From a virus: 39,743 nucleotides of DNA. A program made the position numbers and the translations under genes. Position 1 is the first letter of the stretch; each line of letters begins with the position of its first letter. Under the pieces are notes generated by a model. It made no database searches and had not been told where the DNA came from. It was given only the letters and a program-made list of their open reading frames with translations. Positions 22,688-30,268 of the stretch are shown here, piece by piece. The DNA lies in IMG/VR virus record IMGVR_UViG_3300022858_000173, positions 1-39,743 of that record. The stretch is one strand, 5' to 3'.

Positions 22688-23827
22688 CTACTTATTTAGT
22701 TCGGACATGGCTTTCTTTTGTGCATCTACAAGATCTAAATCTTTATCTGCTGCCATTAATTCGTTTGTACGATTAACAACTTTTTCTTCCAAGTCTTCGC
22801 CCTCTACTTTTGTTTCGACTTTTGTTGATCCAATTTCACTCAAGTCTACTGTTTTGACAGCTGACATAATTTCATTGAAATTATTCCTCTGTTCTTCGTT
22901 TAGACTTAACATAAAATCTACAATTGATTCTTGTTTCTCTTTGACAACGCCAGTCAAATTAGTTTCTGATAGTACCATTTTTTCTGATACTACTTCACCC
23001 AATTCCTTGCGTTCGATTTTTTCTCGTAGTGTGGCAATTTCTTTATTGCTTTCTCCGAGTTTTTCTTCCAATGTTTCTGCTGTTTTAGCTTTTTCTGCTA
23101 ATTCAGTTTTTTCTTTTTCAGCATCTTCTGCTACTTTAGCTTCGGTTGCTTTTTCCTCTTCTGTTTTTTCCTCTACTTTTGGTTCTTCTGGTTTGGCTTC
23201 AACTTCTGCAACATCTGCTTTAACTTCTTCGGTTTTTTCTTCCTCTGGAAGTTCCTCGAGCATTTGCTTTAAAAGTTCTTTGTCCTCCAAAGAAACGATT
23301 TCTCGTAACTTCATGGATGCTAGGTATTTCTCAAACATATGTTTTTCTTTATTATGTTCACTGAATAAATTATTTAATTCTTCCGACAAAGCCAGAGGGG
23401 TCTGTGCTTTTAGTGCCGGTGTGTTTGTTAACGCTAATCCTATAAATACATTTTTTATTATATCGCCTGATTTGTGATGTGGCCATTCCATTGCTAGTTC
23501 TGCTGATACAAATTTAAAAATCTTTTTTGTAATAGCCTCTTGACCTAGCTCTGTCCATTCTACTGTTGCCATCAATTTTCGACCTTTGATATATAAATTT
23601 TTAACCCAACCCATTGCTTCGCTCCCACGCCTATGTTCTTTGTTTACTTGGATTTCAGTGCCGTAGATATTGTCTTCATAATTCTTGACATAATCCCGGA
23701 GCATTGACATTTCTATTTTCCAATCTCTATCTCTCAACATACCTGTTCGCAAAACTTCCACTTCTGATGTGTCGCCACCATCCTTTAGTTCAATTGTACT
23801 TAGATAGTGTAAAATGTTTTTATCCAT
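22688..23827 (-). CDS. Head maturation protease fused to scaffold (Mu gpI-like)
   Basis: A 379-residue protein. Residues 25-145 match Mu gpI-type proteases: VNKEHRRGSEAMGWVKNLY (His65), MATVEWTELGQEAI, FKFVSAELAMEW (Ser108) and IGLALTNTPALK. His65 and Ser108 are the likely catalytic pair. From residue 150 the protein is a long, very acidic and Lys-rich coiled coil (EEKTEEVKADVAEVEAKPEE), the usual internal scaffold that is degraded during head maturation. The C-terminal 70 residues (VVNRTNELMAADKDLDLVDA) should contact the capsid protein. It lies directly behind a terminator-like leader hairpin and the three-way-junction element. Confidence 0.85.
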   Translation of the reverse strand: MDKNILHYLSTIELKDGGDTSEVEVLRTGMLRDRDWKIEMSMLRDYVKNYEDNIYGTEIQVNKEHRRGSEAMGWVKNLYIKGRKLMATVEWTELGQEAITKKIFKFVSAELAMEWPHHKSGDIIKNVFIGLALTNTPALKAQTPLALSEELNNLFSEHNKEKHMFEKYLASMKLREIVSLEDKELLKQMLEELPEEEKTEEVKADVAEVEAKPEEPKVEEKTEEEKATEAKVAEDAEKEKTELAEKAKTAETLEEKLGESNKEIATLREKIERKELGEVVSEKMVLSETNLTGVVKEKQESIVDFMLSLNEEQRNNFNEIMSAVKTVDLSEIGSTKVETKVEGEDLEEKVVNRTNELMAADKDLDLVDAQKKAMSELNK

Positions 23828-23845
23828 ATTTTTCTATAATTAAAA

Positions 23846-23865
23846 AAGTCGGTATTATCCGACTT
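23846..23865 (-). promoter_or_regulatory. Terminator-like leader hairpin before the protease/scaffold gene
   Basis: AAGTCGG, a 6-nt loop and CCGACTT form a perfect 7-bp stem with TTTTT following on the minus strand, as in an intrinsic terminator or attenuator. An AACTTC box lies at 23877-23872. It sits 19 nt before the protease ATG. It belongs to the family of AGTC-containing leader hairpins at 5.49 and 11.88 kb. Confidence 0.65.
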
Positions 23866-23881
23866 TCTATGAAGTTCTTAC

Positions 23882-23972
23882 ATCCTATCCTCTCACCCTA
23901 TGTCAAAACATAAGGTGCAATAATCATTATCTTTGTTGGACATGCAATAAACAAAGAGTGAGAGGATAGGAT
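23882..23972. other. Perfect three-way-junction element
   Basis: A 15-bp perfect stem, P1, joins ATCCTATCCTCTCAC (23882-23896) to its inverse copy at 23958-23972. Inside lie two further hairpins that abut P1 without any gap: P2 (23897-23903 with 23908-23915, 7 bp, one bulged A, 4-nt loop) and P3 (23930-23937 with 23950-23957, 8 bp, 12-nt loop). A 14-nt linker joins P2 and P3. TGCAATAA occurs both in the linker and in the P3 loop. No gene lies in 23828-23986. It could act as RNA in the head transcript or as a DNA cruciform. It is not a tRNA. Confidence 0.8.
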
Positions 23973-23986
23973 TTTAAATTGTTTTT

Positions 23987-24313
23987 TTATTCGATGTATC
24001 CTAATTTCAATAATTGTTTTGCATCTCGCTCATTAATATCATATCTCTTACCTGCCTTGTAAGTTTCCCCGTTGTGTTTTACATTGCGAAGTGCTTTGTA
24101 TTTTCCTTTTGCGTTTGTTTTTACAGTATCTGTTCTTCTAGCTTCTGCTTGTTCTTCTAATGATACTAATTTTTCTGTCTCATCTATTACTTTATCCTCA
24201 CTGTGAATAGCCCAGAGTTCTGATAATTTTGGAAGTCCTGACGCATGGTGGAATTCAACCCCACGCTTTGTCAACTCTTCTTTTAATTGTTCGAGAGTTA
24301 GTTCTTCTGACAT
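23987..24313 (-). CDS. HeH/SAP-like plus DUF7210-like small protein
   Basis: A 108-residue protein. The N-terminal 40 residues (LTLEQLKEELTKRGVEFHHA) form a helix-extended loop-helix of the SAP/HeH kind that usually binds DNA or protein. The C-terminal 40 residues (YKALRNVKHNGETYKAGKRY, then LLKLGYIE) repeat the DUF7210-like pattern seen at 11613-11849 and 19332-19577. The start at 24313 is preferred: an upstream ATG would add a hydrophobic stretch overlapping the Com-like gene in another frame. It lies between the portal cluster and the three-way junction. Function unknown; a head assembly accessory is plausible. Confidence 0.62.
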   Translation of the reverse strand: MSEELTLEQLKEELTKRGVEFHHASGLPKLSELWAIHSEDKVIDETEKLVSLEEQAEARRTDTVKTNAKGKYKALRNVKHNGETYKAGKRYDINERDAKQLLKLGYIE

Positions 24314-24323
24314 AGTTTTTAAG

Positions 24324-24527
24324 TTATTTATTAACTGTAATATTATTATAACATGTTTTCCTTTGAAAATCAAACTTATCCACAACCTTGCAATTTCCAT
24401 GGTCGCAAAAAATAGCATTTACTGTACCACATTTATTATTGCGACACTTGATTTCTACTAATCCCTTTTCTATTTCGTAAAATAAAAGAGTCTTTTTACA
24501 TTTGACGCATGAACATTTTACAAGCAT
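24324..24527 (-). CDS. com: Com-like zinc-finger protein
   Basis: A 67-residue protein like the Mu Com family: an N-terminal pair CVKCKKTLLF, then LVEIKCRNNKCGTVNAI, which corresponds to Com's 'C..C...L........IEIKCPRCG..N' finger. Mu Com binds mom mRNA and opens a translation-blocking stem. Here no Mom-like DNA-modification gene was recognised, so the target must be something else, and a structured element lies 350 nt downstream. Two more Cys (FCDHGNC) may bind a second zinc or be unused. It follows the portal gene by 10 nt. The family call is fairly good; the RNA target is unknown. Confidence 0.65.
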   Translation of the reverse strand: MLVKCSCVKCKKTLLFYEIEKGLVEIKCRNNKCGTVNAIFCDHGNCKVVDKFDFQRKTCYNNITVNK

Positions 24528-24537
24528 GTAATTGATG

Positions 24538-26856
24538 TTATTTATTTAGTCTTTTTGCTATTTCTTTTTTGGCTTCTTGTGATTGCTTGGTGTTGGTTGG
24601 TTTTTTGATATTCTTAAAACTGTTTATTACTGGTTTGCCCCCAACCTTGTCAAATCTTGCTTCAACACTCTTTGGAATTGGGTTTGCCTTTGGTTGTTTT
24701 TCTGATTTGAACACTGGGATCCACACTCCTCGACAGAAACTATGCACCAAATCAAGATTTCTCATTGGATCATCTGGTTTTACTATCCTCTTGTCTAGTG
24801 ATAGACATGTATTGCAAGTTTTGCCATCTATTACCTCACTTCTCTGAAAATAGGATATTAAATTGATATTACTTTCAAATACTAGGCTTCTCCCACGATT
24901 GATATTTTGCCCCACCACAGTCCCAGAGGTGTTTGCTATCAATTTGCTTCCTTTATCGTTTAAATTCCTTTTAAGGGCTGTTTTTATGGCTTTGGCGGTT
25001 GTCCCCGCTATGATTCCGTTCTTTACTATGTCCCTACCAGTCTTTTGCATCTCAAAGGTGTAATTCTCGGCGTATTCTTGGCTTTCAAAGTTCTTTAATG
25101 CCTCTTGTTCTCGTGGGGTTGATGTTGGTTTTACGCCCATTTCTTTGGTTGCTGTCTTTTTGCCTACTTCATAACTTTGTGCTATTGATTTGTTGATTGC
25201 CTTTTTATAGGCTAGTAATCCGCCGAATATCAATGAATTTAAACCGCTAATATCTTTTTTTTCTACTTTCTTTTCAGCACTGTCCACATATTTATCTACC
25301 TCATCATTCGTGGTGCTGATCATCTCCCTTTCGAGTTGCCCCTCGATCTGATTAAAACTCTCATTCAAGAATTTGAAGTCTGTTTTTTCCTCATAGATTG
25401 TAAACTCGCGCGTTGGTTTATATGGTTTTTCTGTCAACAGTTTGTGGTCGTGAATATGCTCCTCATTCTTTTTTAGGTTTTTTTTTTCGGCAACTTTTGG
25501 TTTTGCCGGTTGATTTGGTGCCACTACTGGCATTGGCGGGTTTTTCTTTAATTCCCTATCAATCTCCTTGTCTTCTTCATATTCTTTTTCCATTATTTCC
25601 ATGTCTTCTTCGTTTATTTCTGGTAAATCAAAAGTGTTACGGGTCCATTGCTTGATCTTAGGGTCTTTATCGACTAGCCCTGCATTAGTAAGTGATGATA
25701 ATACATCGCTCATTTCCTTGTAATCAATATCACCTAATGGATTGTGTCTTAATCTTGCCTTTGGTGCATTGTCCCCAAAATTAAATTTAACTAAATCTTT
25801 TATTACTTGTTTTTCAATCTGTTCTTCTAAATATTTAATCTTCTCCTCGACATTCTTCAAGAAAAATGATGATTGGTCTTTGCTCAATGCAAAACTCCCG
25901 ACCTCTGAACTCCCGAGACTCAAAAACATCGCCAAAACGCTTGTCGTTATTTGACGATTGTGATGTTCTACTGATTTGTCGATTGCGTCACCCTGTGGGT
26001 TTCCGCTTGGTGTTACTAATTCAAATTCTCCATCTTCTTTCTTCCATGGGAATACTAAATATCCTTTTTCATTAGTCCTTATATTGGCCAACATATTTTC
26101 TGCCGCTGATTTTTCGGCTGTACCAAATCCCTCTGGCATATAAAGCGTTGGAATACCCATACCATTCTTCTCGGCTGATATTCCTTGTATTTTATAGAGT
26201 GTATTCTTGTAATAATAATGTTTGTATGCTGATCTTAATATACTTCTACCTGTCACATCGTCGCCTTCTTTATCGTTCGTTAAAATCAAAAGTTTACGTG
26301 CAGGTATTTCTGCATTGCTCTTTGGTGCTGATGGATCATCTGTCATTATCCATTGTTTTATTCCAAATTGCTTTTGTCCTCCCACCTCTATTTGCCAATC
26401 TTGAATTGACCTTGGAATACGTGGTGACAAATCTCTCAACACTACTTGCCCTTTTTCTATTTTAAAAATCTTTTCAAATACATAATGTCCGTATGCTAAA
26501 AATAATAAAGCCTCGCGCACAAAGTCTTTCCAACTTCTCTCCATTCCCTCAAATAAATTTTCTTCCAAAAATTCTACAATCTTTTCATCCTCACACTCAA
26601 TATACCAATCTGTTGCCAAAATTGGAGCGTTAATTGCTCGGAGTACGCCGTCAATCACGCCGTCTGTTCTCATCTGGTCTACTAAATCAATTCTCGCCTC
26701 GTCGCGCCACTCTGCATTCTGCTCATCAAAGAAATAACCGCCATAGCGCTGGGTTCCGCTATCGCCAAAAATTGTCCCCATTTGTTTCAGTGTCAAATCT
26801 TGTACTGGGTACGGTGCATTCTGACCTTGAATATCTTTTTCATTAGCTAATGGCAT
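24538..26856 (-). CDS. Portal protein (Mu gp29 / DUF935-like) fused to a MuF-type C-terminal domain
   Basis: A 772-residue protein. Residues about 20-440 form the portal: YGGYFFDEQNAEWRDEARID, then MRTDGVIDGVLRAINAPIL and DWYIECED, ILTNDKEGDDVTGRSILRSAY, and the clip/crown part up to SALSKDQSSFFLKNVEEKI. A charged linker follows (about 420-490). Residues about 490-730 are a MuF or SPP1 gp7-like domain, closing with RSEVIDGKTCNTCLSLDKRI and HSFCRGVW (Cys681, Cys684, His705, Cys708), the metal-binding signature of that family. In Mu these are two genes. It starts 3 nt after the TerL stop, with no SD. Confidence 0.88.
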   Translation of the reverse strand: MPLANEKDIQGQNAPYPVQDLTLKQMGTIFGDSGTQRYGGYFFDEQNAEWRDEARIDLVDQMRTDGVIDGVLRAINAPILATDWYIECEDEKIVEFLEENLFEGMERSWKDFVREALLFLAYGHYVFEKIFKIEKGQVVLRDLSPRIPRSIQDWQIEVGGQKQFGIKQWIMTDDPSAPKSNAEIPARKLLILTNDKEGDDVTGRSILRSAYKHYYYKNTLYKIQGISAEKNGMGIPTLYMPEGFGTAEKSAAENMLANIRTNEKGYLVFPWKKEDGEFELVTPSGNPQGDAIDKSVEHHNRQITTSVLAMFLSLGSSEVGSFALSKDQSSFFLKNVEEKIKYLEEQIEKQVIKDLVKFNFGDNAPKARLRHNPLGDIDYKEMSDVLSSLTNAGLVDKDPKIKQWTRNTFDLPEINEEDMEIMEKEYEEDKEIDRELKKNPPMPVVAPNQPAKPKVAEKKNLKKNEEHIHDHKLLTEKPYKPTREFTIYEEKTDFKFLNESFNQIEGQLEREMISTTNDEVDKYVDSAEKKVEKKDISGLNSLIFGGLLAYKKAINKSIAQSYEVGKKTATKEMGVKPTSTPREQEALKNFESQEYAENYTFEMQKTGRDIVKNGIIAGTTAKAIKTALKRNLNDKGSKLIANTSGTVVGQNINRGRSLVFESNINLISYFQRSEVIDGKTCNTCLSLDKRIVKPDDPMRNLDLVHSFCRGVWIPVFKSEKQPKANPIPKSVEARFDKVGGKPVINSFKNIKKPTNTKQSQEAKKEIAKRLNK

Positions 26857-26859
26857 ATT

Positions 26860-28428
26860 TTAAAATTTCTTTTTAAATAAGTTTCCGGCAATCGTGGATG
26901 CTCTATCTTTATTATACACTATTTCTTCGCTTTGTTCAAAATTTACGTTTGTATATGATAATTCTAAGGCTCCCATTAAGCTGTCGGCTCTATCATCATG
27001 TTCTAAAACTTCCAGTCCCAAAAACAAAATCTGGTCACGAGTTTTCCTCATCTCTGGTCGCAAATGTACTTCCCCTCTTTCAAACATCGGCTCGAGTGCT
27101 TGCAATCTACCGAGCTTATCCGATCCGTATTTATCCCTGATTGCTTTTGGTCGAGTTCCTTTGATTGGGATATTCTTGTCAAATCCAAATAACTTATTTC
27201 CATGTATTATTGGTTTGCCTTTTAATCCCAAATCTAATTCACCCGCTTTCCAGCTCATTATGTTTTGAAATACTGCCGTCTGGTTCAGGACCTTTTCCAC
27301 GCCGACTACATGTGCTTCTGGGTGTTCTATCCACGTCTTGATCACTTCCTTGGCTTGTTCTGTCTGACTACATCTGCCAGCTTTTTGCACAATTGCGTAT
27401 CTGTGTTTATCTTTTCTAGCCCATTGTAGCACTGTTATGCACCATTCATCGGATGTTGCACTCTCCCCTGCCTGTGGATCCATAAATATAACCTTTTTGT
27501 AGTTCTTCATCACTGGCAATTCTGTGAAGTTGTTGTCGTCTATCCACGCAGGTTTGAAATTGGCCAACTCATCGTTTGTTGGCTCATTCATGTATTCTTG
27601 GGCGAATGATCTACTTCCAGAGTCTTCTCGTATCTGCTCTAGTTTTTCTAAACTAAATCTAGCTGACCATATGCTCTTTTTGTCCTCTATTGCTTTTCTG
27701 AAAATCCCCCCGAACTTATTATAAAACTGTAGTATCTCCGCTTCTTGATGTAGGACTGTCCCAATTAGCTTAATTTTGCCCCTTTCAGCGTCTAAACTAT
27801 TGAATATGACGTTATATAGCCACTCGTGCAATTTCTGCCTTCTCTCGGCTTTTCTGACCTCTTCATCGTCTTCAATATCATCACACACAATCTTGGTCGG
27901 TCTTTGATTTTTAATATTTACACCACGCCCCTTGCCCGCCCCCCTAGCGACTGCATTGACTCCATTTATCGTTTCAAAATGCTTGTTGGTCCACTTCCTG
28001 TCTTTCTTATTCTCTGGTGGCACTAAATCCCCAAATACCGCATGCAATAAATCATTATTTTCTAGCTCTGTTTTGATCCCCTCGAAATGAAAGCCTGCGT
28101 CTGTGAGGGTATTTCCGATATATAGAATTACTGGCTCGGTGCCGTAGACTATGTCGTGGATCGTGTCGAGTTTAATCCACGTTGATTTGGCGTGGCCACG
28201 AGGAAAAACTATGCCACTATGTCCGGGTGCATTGATTGCGTCTAATAAATCTAAATGGCACTCCGGGACGTCGTGAGTGCCTTTGATTATGTGAGGGAAG
28301 AAGTATCTACCAAAAATGTGCAGGTTCTTTTTGCTTTTCAATGTTCTGTATATCCATTGTGCTTGCTCTTGTTTTGGTACTGATTTTAAATCTTCTCTCC
28401 ATTCGTTGTATGGGATATGGGTTGGCAT
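26860..28428 (-). CDS. terL: Terminase large subunit
   Basis: The packaging motor and nuclease, 522 residues. The ATPase has an adapted Walker A, IVFPRGHAKST (about 73-83), an adenine-binding region before it, and Walker B IVCDDIEDDEEV (about 180-191). The RNase H-like nuclease has Asp317 (VIFMDPQAGES), Glu378 (VVGVEKV) and Asp479/Asp482 (LEHDDRADSLMGAL). All acidic residues needed are present, so it should be active. It is followed by the portal after 3 nt and preceded by a 54-residue Cys protein and TerS. No SD is seen before the ATG. Confidence 0.95.
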   Translation of the reverse strand: MPTHIPYNEWREDLKSVPKQEQAQWIYRTLKSKKNLHIFGRYFFPHIIKGTHDVPECHLDLLDAINAPGHSGIVFPRGHAKSTWIKLDTIHDIVYGTEPVILYIGNTLTDAGFHFEGIKTELENNDLLHAVFGDLVPPENKKDRKWTNKHFETINGVNAVARGAGKGRGVNIKNQRPTKIVCDDIEDDEEVRKAERRQKLHEWLYNVIFNSLDAERGKIKLIGTVLHQEAEILQFYNKFGGIFRKAIEDKKSIWSARFSLEKLEQIREDSGSRSFAQEYMNEPTNDELANFKPAWIDDNNFTELPVMKNYKKVIFMDPQAGESATSDEWCITVLQWARKDKHRYAIVQKAGRCSQTEQAKEVIKTWIEHPEAHVVGVEKVLNQTAVFQNIMSWKAGELDLGLKGKPIIHGNKLFGFDKNIPIKGTRPKAIRDKYGSDKLGRLQALEPMFERGEVHLRPEMRKTRDQILFLGLEVLEHDDRADSLMGALELSYTNVNFEQSEEIVYNKDRASTIAGNLFKKKF

Positions 28429-28466
28429 TAAAATAATTCTAATTGTGAATTTTTAATCTTATATTT

Positions 28467-28631
28467 TTATGATTCATAATCAATATCATCACTTTCAAAC
28501 AAAGCCTCCTCTTTTCCGCATCTACTACATTTTTTCCAACTAAAAAACTCACCTTCTTTTTCAAAAACTTTCCATTTGTGTATATCAAAAATATCTAATA
28601 TTTCACAAATCTTCTTTTTTTTAATCTTCAT
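28467..28631 (-). CDS. 54-residue basic protein with a CxxC motif between terS and terL
   Basis: A small gene overlapping the end of terS by 11 nt and ending 39 nt before terL. The product begins MKIKKKKICEILDIFDIHKW and contains WKKCSRCGKEEALF followed by an acidic tail. One Cys pair alone would need a partner, or a dimer, to hold zinc. The position inside the terminase pair, the tight overlap and the lack of other coding explanation for this stretch support it as real. Function unknown; it may be a zinc-binding accessory to packaging. Confidence 0.6.
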   Translation of the reverse strand: MKIKKKKICEILDIFDIHKWKVFEKEGEFFSWKKCSRCGKEEALFESDDIDYES

Positions 28632-29049
28632 ATTTCTTCGCTCGTTTATCCGCTTCTTCGGAGAAGTTGATTGTTATTGTCCCGGGTGCATTTCCACCGA
28701 ACTCAACTTTCTTTTTCCTCGTCAAGTAATCCATTCCATTGTTGTAGCTTCCTTTGGCGTGTTCTACAACTTTCTGACGGATAGCTAAAACTGGACGTTC
28801 TCTTAATAAGCTTAATTCCTCAAAGAGTTTAGGGTTTTTCTTTTTCCAATTATAAAATGTTTGGATTGAAATCTCCAAGTAACAACATACTTCCTCAACA
28901 CTAGCGTCGAATGAAAATACTTGTTTTAACTTTTGGATGGCATTATTATCGAGCTTACTAACTCCTTCGCCTATCTTTTTATTGATTGATGCTCTTTTCT
29001 TTGGTCTGCCACCTTTGTTTTTGACCTTTGTTTTTTGGTTCTTGACCAT
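28621..29049 (-). CDS. terS: Terminase small subunit
   Basis: DNA-recognition subunit of the packaging motor, 142 residues. The N-terminus is very basic with GGRPKKRAS, similar to an AT-hook. A helix-turn-helix follows (FDASVEEVCCYLEISIQTFY then NWKKKNP), which is the standard TerS DNA-binding fold. The central region (LLRERPVLAIRQKVVEHAKG) should form the oligomerisation helices, and the C-terminus (FSEEADKRAKKYED) likely contacts TerL. It lies one small gene upstream of terL. No SD is seen. Confidence 0.82.
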   Translation of the reverse strand: MVKNQKTKVKNKGGRPKKRASINKKIGEGVSKLDNNAIQKLKQVFSFDASVEEVCCYLEISIQTFYNWKKKNPKLFEELSLLRERPVLAIRQKVVEHAKGSYNNGMDYLTRKKKVEFGGNAPGTITINFSEEADKRAKKYED

Positions 29050-29053
29050 ATAA

Positions 29054-29218
29054 TTAAATTATTACCTTTGACAAATATAAATTTCTAATTGGGTATTTTC
29101 TTTTTACTTTACATTCTAATAATTCATTATATTGTTCTTTGGCTCTTTTTAATATATAAAATTTATCAAAATGATAATACCCTGCTTCTATCCAAGTAAC
29201 TATATAAATAGTTTTCAT
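29054..29218 (-). CDS. 54-residue small protein upstream of terS
   Basis: A short frame fitted exactly between two genes: its ATG lies 1 nt after the stop of the 87-residue membrane protein and its stop 4 nt before the terS ATG. The product (MKTIYIVTWIEAGYYHFDKF, then ILKRAKEQYNELLECKVKRK) is basic with alternating hydrophobic residues and looks like a small alpha/beta domain. I do not recognise it. Coupled spacing and protein-like composition support it being translated. Confidence 0.6.
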   Translation of the reverse strand: MKTIYIVTWIEAGYYHFDKFYILKRAKEQYNELLECKVKRKYPIRNLYLSKVII

Positions 29219-29219
29219 A

Positions 29220-29483
29220 TTAAAATATCAAAGCCACCCAAATCATTATCCATCCGATTGGTATAAATTTACCAAAGGCCATTGAAAATCCAAAGCCGTA
29301 TCCTTTGATTGAAAATATTGGATCTACCATTATAATTGGCATTGGGATGAATAGTCCGAAGATTGCCAAAAAATGGCTGTATGGTTGTGGTACTACTTTG
29401 TAATACTTCTCTTTGTGGATGTGGGGAGTAACGTCTTTTACTTCTCCGTCTTTGGCTGTTGTTGATGTATTTTGTTTGTTCAT
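29220..29483 (-). CDS. Two-span membrane protein next to terminase genes
   Basis: An 87-residue protein. The first 35 residues are polar (KDGEVKDVTPHIHKEKYYK). Two hydrophobic segments follow, about 38-57 (LAIFGLFIPMPIIMVDP) and 66-87 (GFSMAFGKFIPIGWIMIWVA). It could be a holin, given size and topology, but it is encoded with the terminase genes and not beside the peptidase. No family is recognised. It is followed after 1 nt by a 54-residue gene. Confidence 0.62.
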   Translation of the reverse strand: MNKQNTSTTAKDGEVKDVTPHIHKEKYYKVVPQPYSHFLAIFGLFIPMPIIMVDPIFSIKGYGFGFSMAFGKFIPIGWIMIWVALIF

Positions 29484-29500
29484 AAAATATTTGTATAGAG

Positions 29501-29629
29501 TTAATTAATGTGTTGTTCAAATAATTCTATTGCCGGGGTAAGTGGTATTTTGTTTGCTAGCCATAATTGAAATAAAAACATTGCTAGAGGTTGTGTTTTT
29601 GTGGCTGTTTTAAAATCTCCGTAGGTCAT
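29501..29629 (-). CDS. 42-residue small protein
   Basis: A short frame starting 6 nt after the AP2/HNH gene and stopping 17 nt before the membrane protein. The product starts MTYGDFKTATKTQPLAMFLF and continues QLWLANKIPLTPAIELFEQH. It has a hydrophobic centre but no clear membrane span. The sequence reads like a small helical protein, and no other frame explains this stretch. No homologue is recognised, and no SD is present. Confidence 0.5.
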   Translation of the reverse strand: MTYGDFKTATKTQPLAMFLFQLWLANKIPLTPAIELFEQHIN

Positions 29630-29635
29630 AGTTTT

Positions 29636-30265
29636 TTAGATACCCATATTTTCTTTTCTATATTCACCAAAATATTTTTTTCTAAGTTTTTTTGCCTCAT
29701 ATTTTGCTTCAATTTCTGTTTCAAAACCTTTTCCACCATAAGTAATTCCATTTTTCTTTATTCTAACAATATATTTGTTTCTTCTTTTCTCAAAATAATA
29801 TCCTTTTGCTTTTTTATTATTCCACATATTTTGTTGCGAAGTAATATGTCTTAGATTATTTTTTCTGTTATCTAGTTTATCTCCATTTATGTGATCTATA
29901 ACTTTCTTTTCTATTTTGCCTATTAAAAACTGATGCAATTTGACACACTTCCCAATACTTTTTGTATTTACATAACCACGACCATCTAACCCCCATTTTT
30001 TATCTTTTACTTTTTCATAATCTTCTTTATCAATTTTGGTTTCGGCTTTTTTCCTTCCATTCCTGTCGTATAAACAAATTAAACAAAAATTATTTAACAA
30101 GACCATTTCATTTAAGTCTGCTATAACTCTTTTGAAATATCCGTATTTTTTTATTCTTCTATAACACTTAACACAAAACATTTCTCCTTGTCTGTTTATC
30201 CTTGAAAATGGTTTACCGCCACACTTACATTTTTTGCCCCTATTTTCCCAAATTCCTTTTGGCAT
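29636..30265 (-). CDS. AP2-domain HNH homing endonuclease
   Basis: A 209-residue freestanding nuclease. Residues 10-40 hold two Cys pairs (CKCGGKPFS, CVKCYRR), a zinc ribbon. Residues about 90-150 are the HNH core: VKLHQFLIGKIEKKVIDHIN, then GDKLDNRKNNLRHITSQQN. Residues 155-205 (GYYFEKRRNKYIVRIKKNGI, then GGKGFETEIEAKYEAKKLRK) are an AP2-like DNA-binding domain. This order is typical of mobile phage homing nucleases. It carries its own promoter (30297-30325) and a start-proximal hairpin, and separates the 170-residue gene from the packaging block. Confidence 0.88.
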   Translation of the reverse strand: MPKGIWENRGKKCKCGGKPFSRINRQGEMFCVKCYRRIKKYGYFKRVIADLNEMVLLNNFCLICLYDRNGRKKAETKIDKEDYEKVKDKKWGLDGRGYVNTKSIGKCVKLHQFLIGKIEKKVIDHINGDKLDNRKNNLRHITSQQNMWNNKKAKGYYFEKRRNKYIVRIKKNGITYGGKGFETEIEAKYEAKKLRKKYFGEYRKENMGI

Positions 30266-30268
30266 ATG

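Noticed and set aside
22599-23477. Plus-strand open frame of 292 codons, Ser/Phe-rich
   Set aside because: It is antisense to the protease/scaffold gene; its composition mirrors the Glu/Lys-rich coiled coil on the real strand, and it has no recognisable domain.
23882-23972. Three-way junction considered as a tRNA or tRNA-like gene
   Set aside because: The 15-bp outer stem, two rather than three inner arms and lack of conserved T-loop or CCA-adjacent features exclude a tRNA.
29269-29520. Minus-strand 83-codon frame over the two-span membrane protein
   Set aside because: Out-of-frame shadow; the membrane protein frame has convincing hydrophobic segments and exact spacing to its neighbours.
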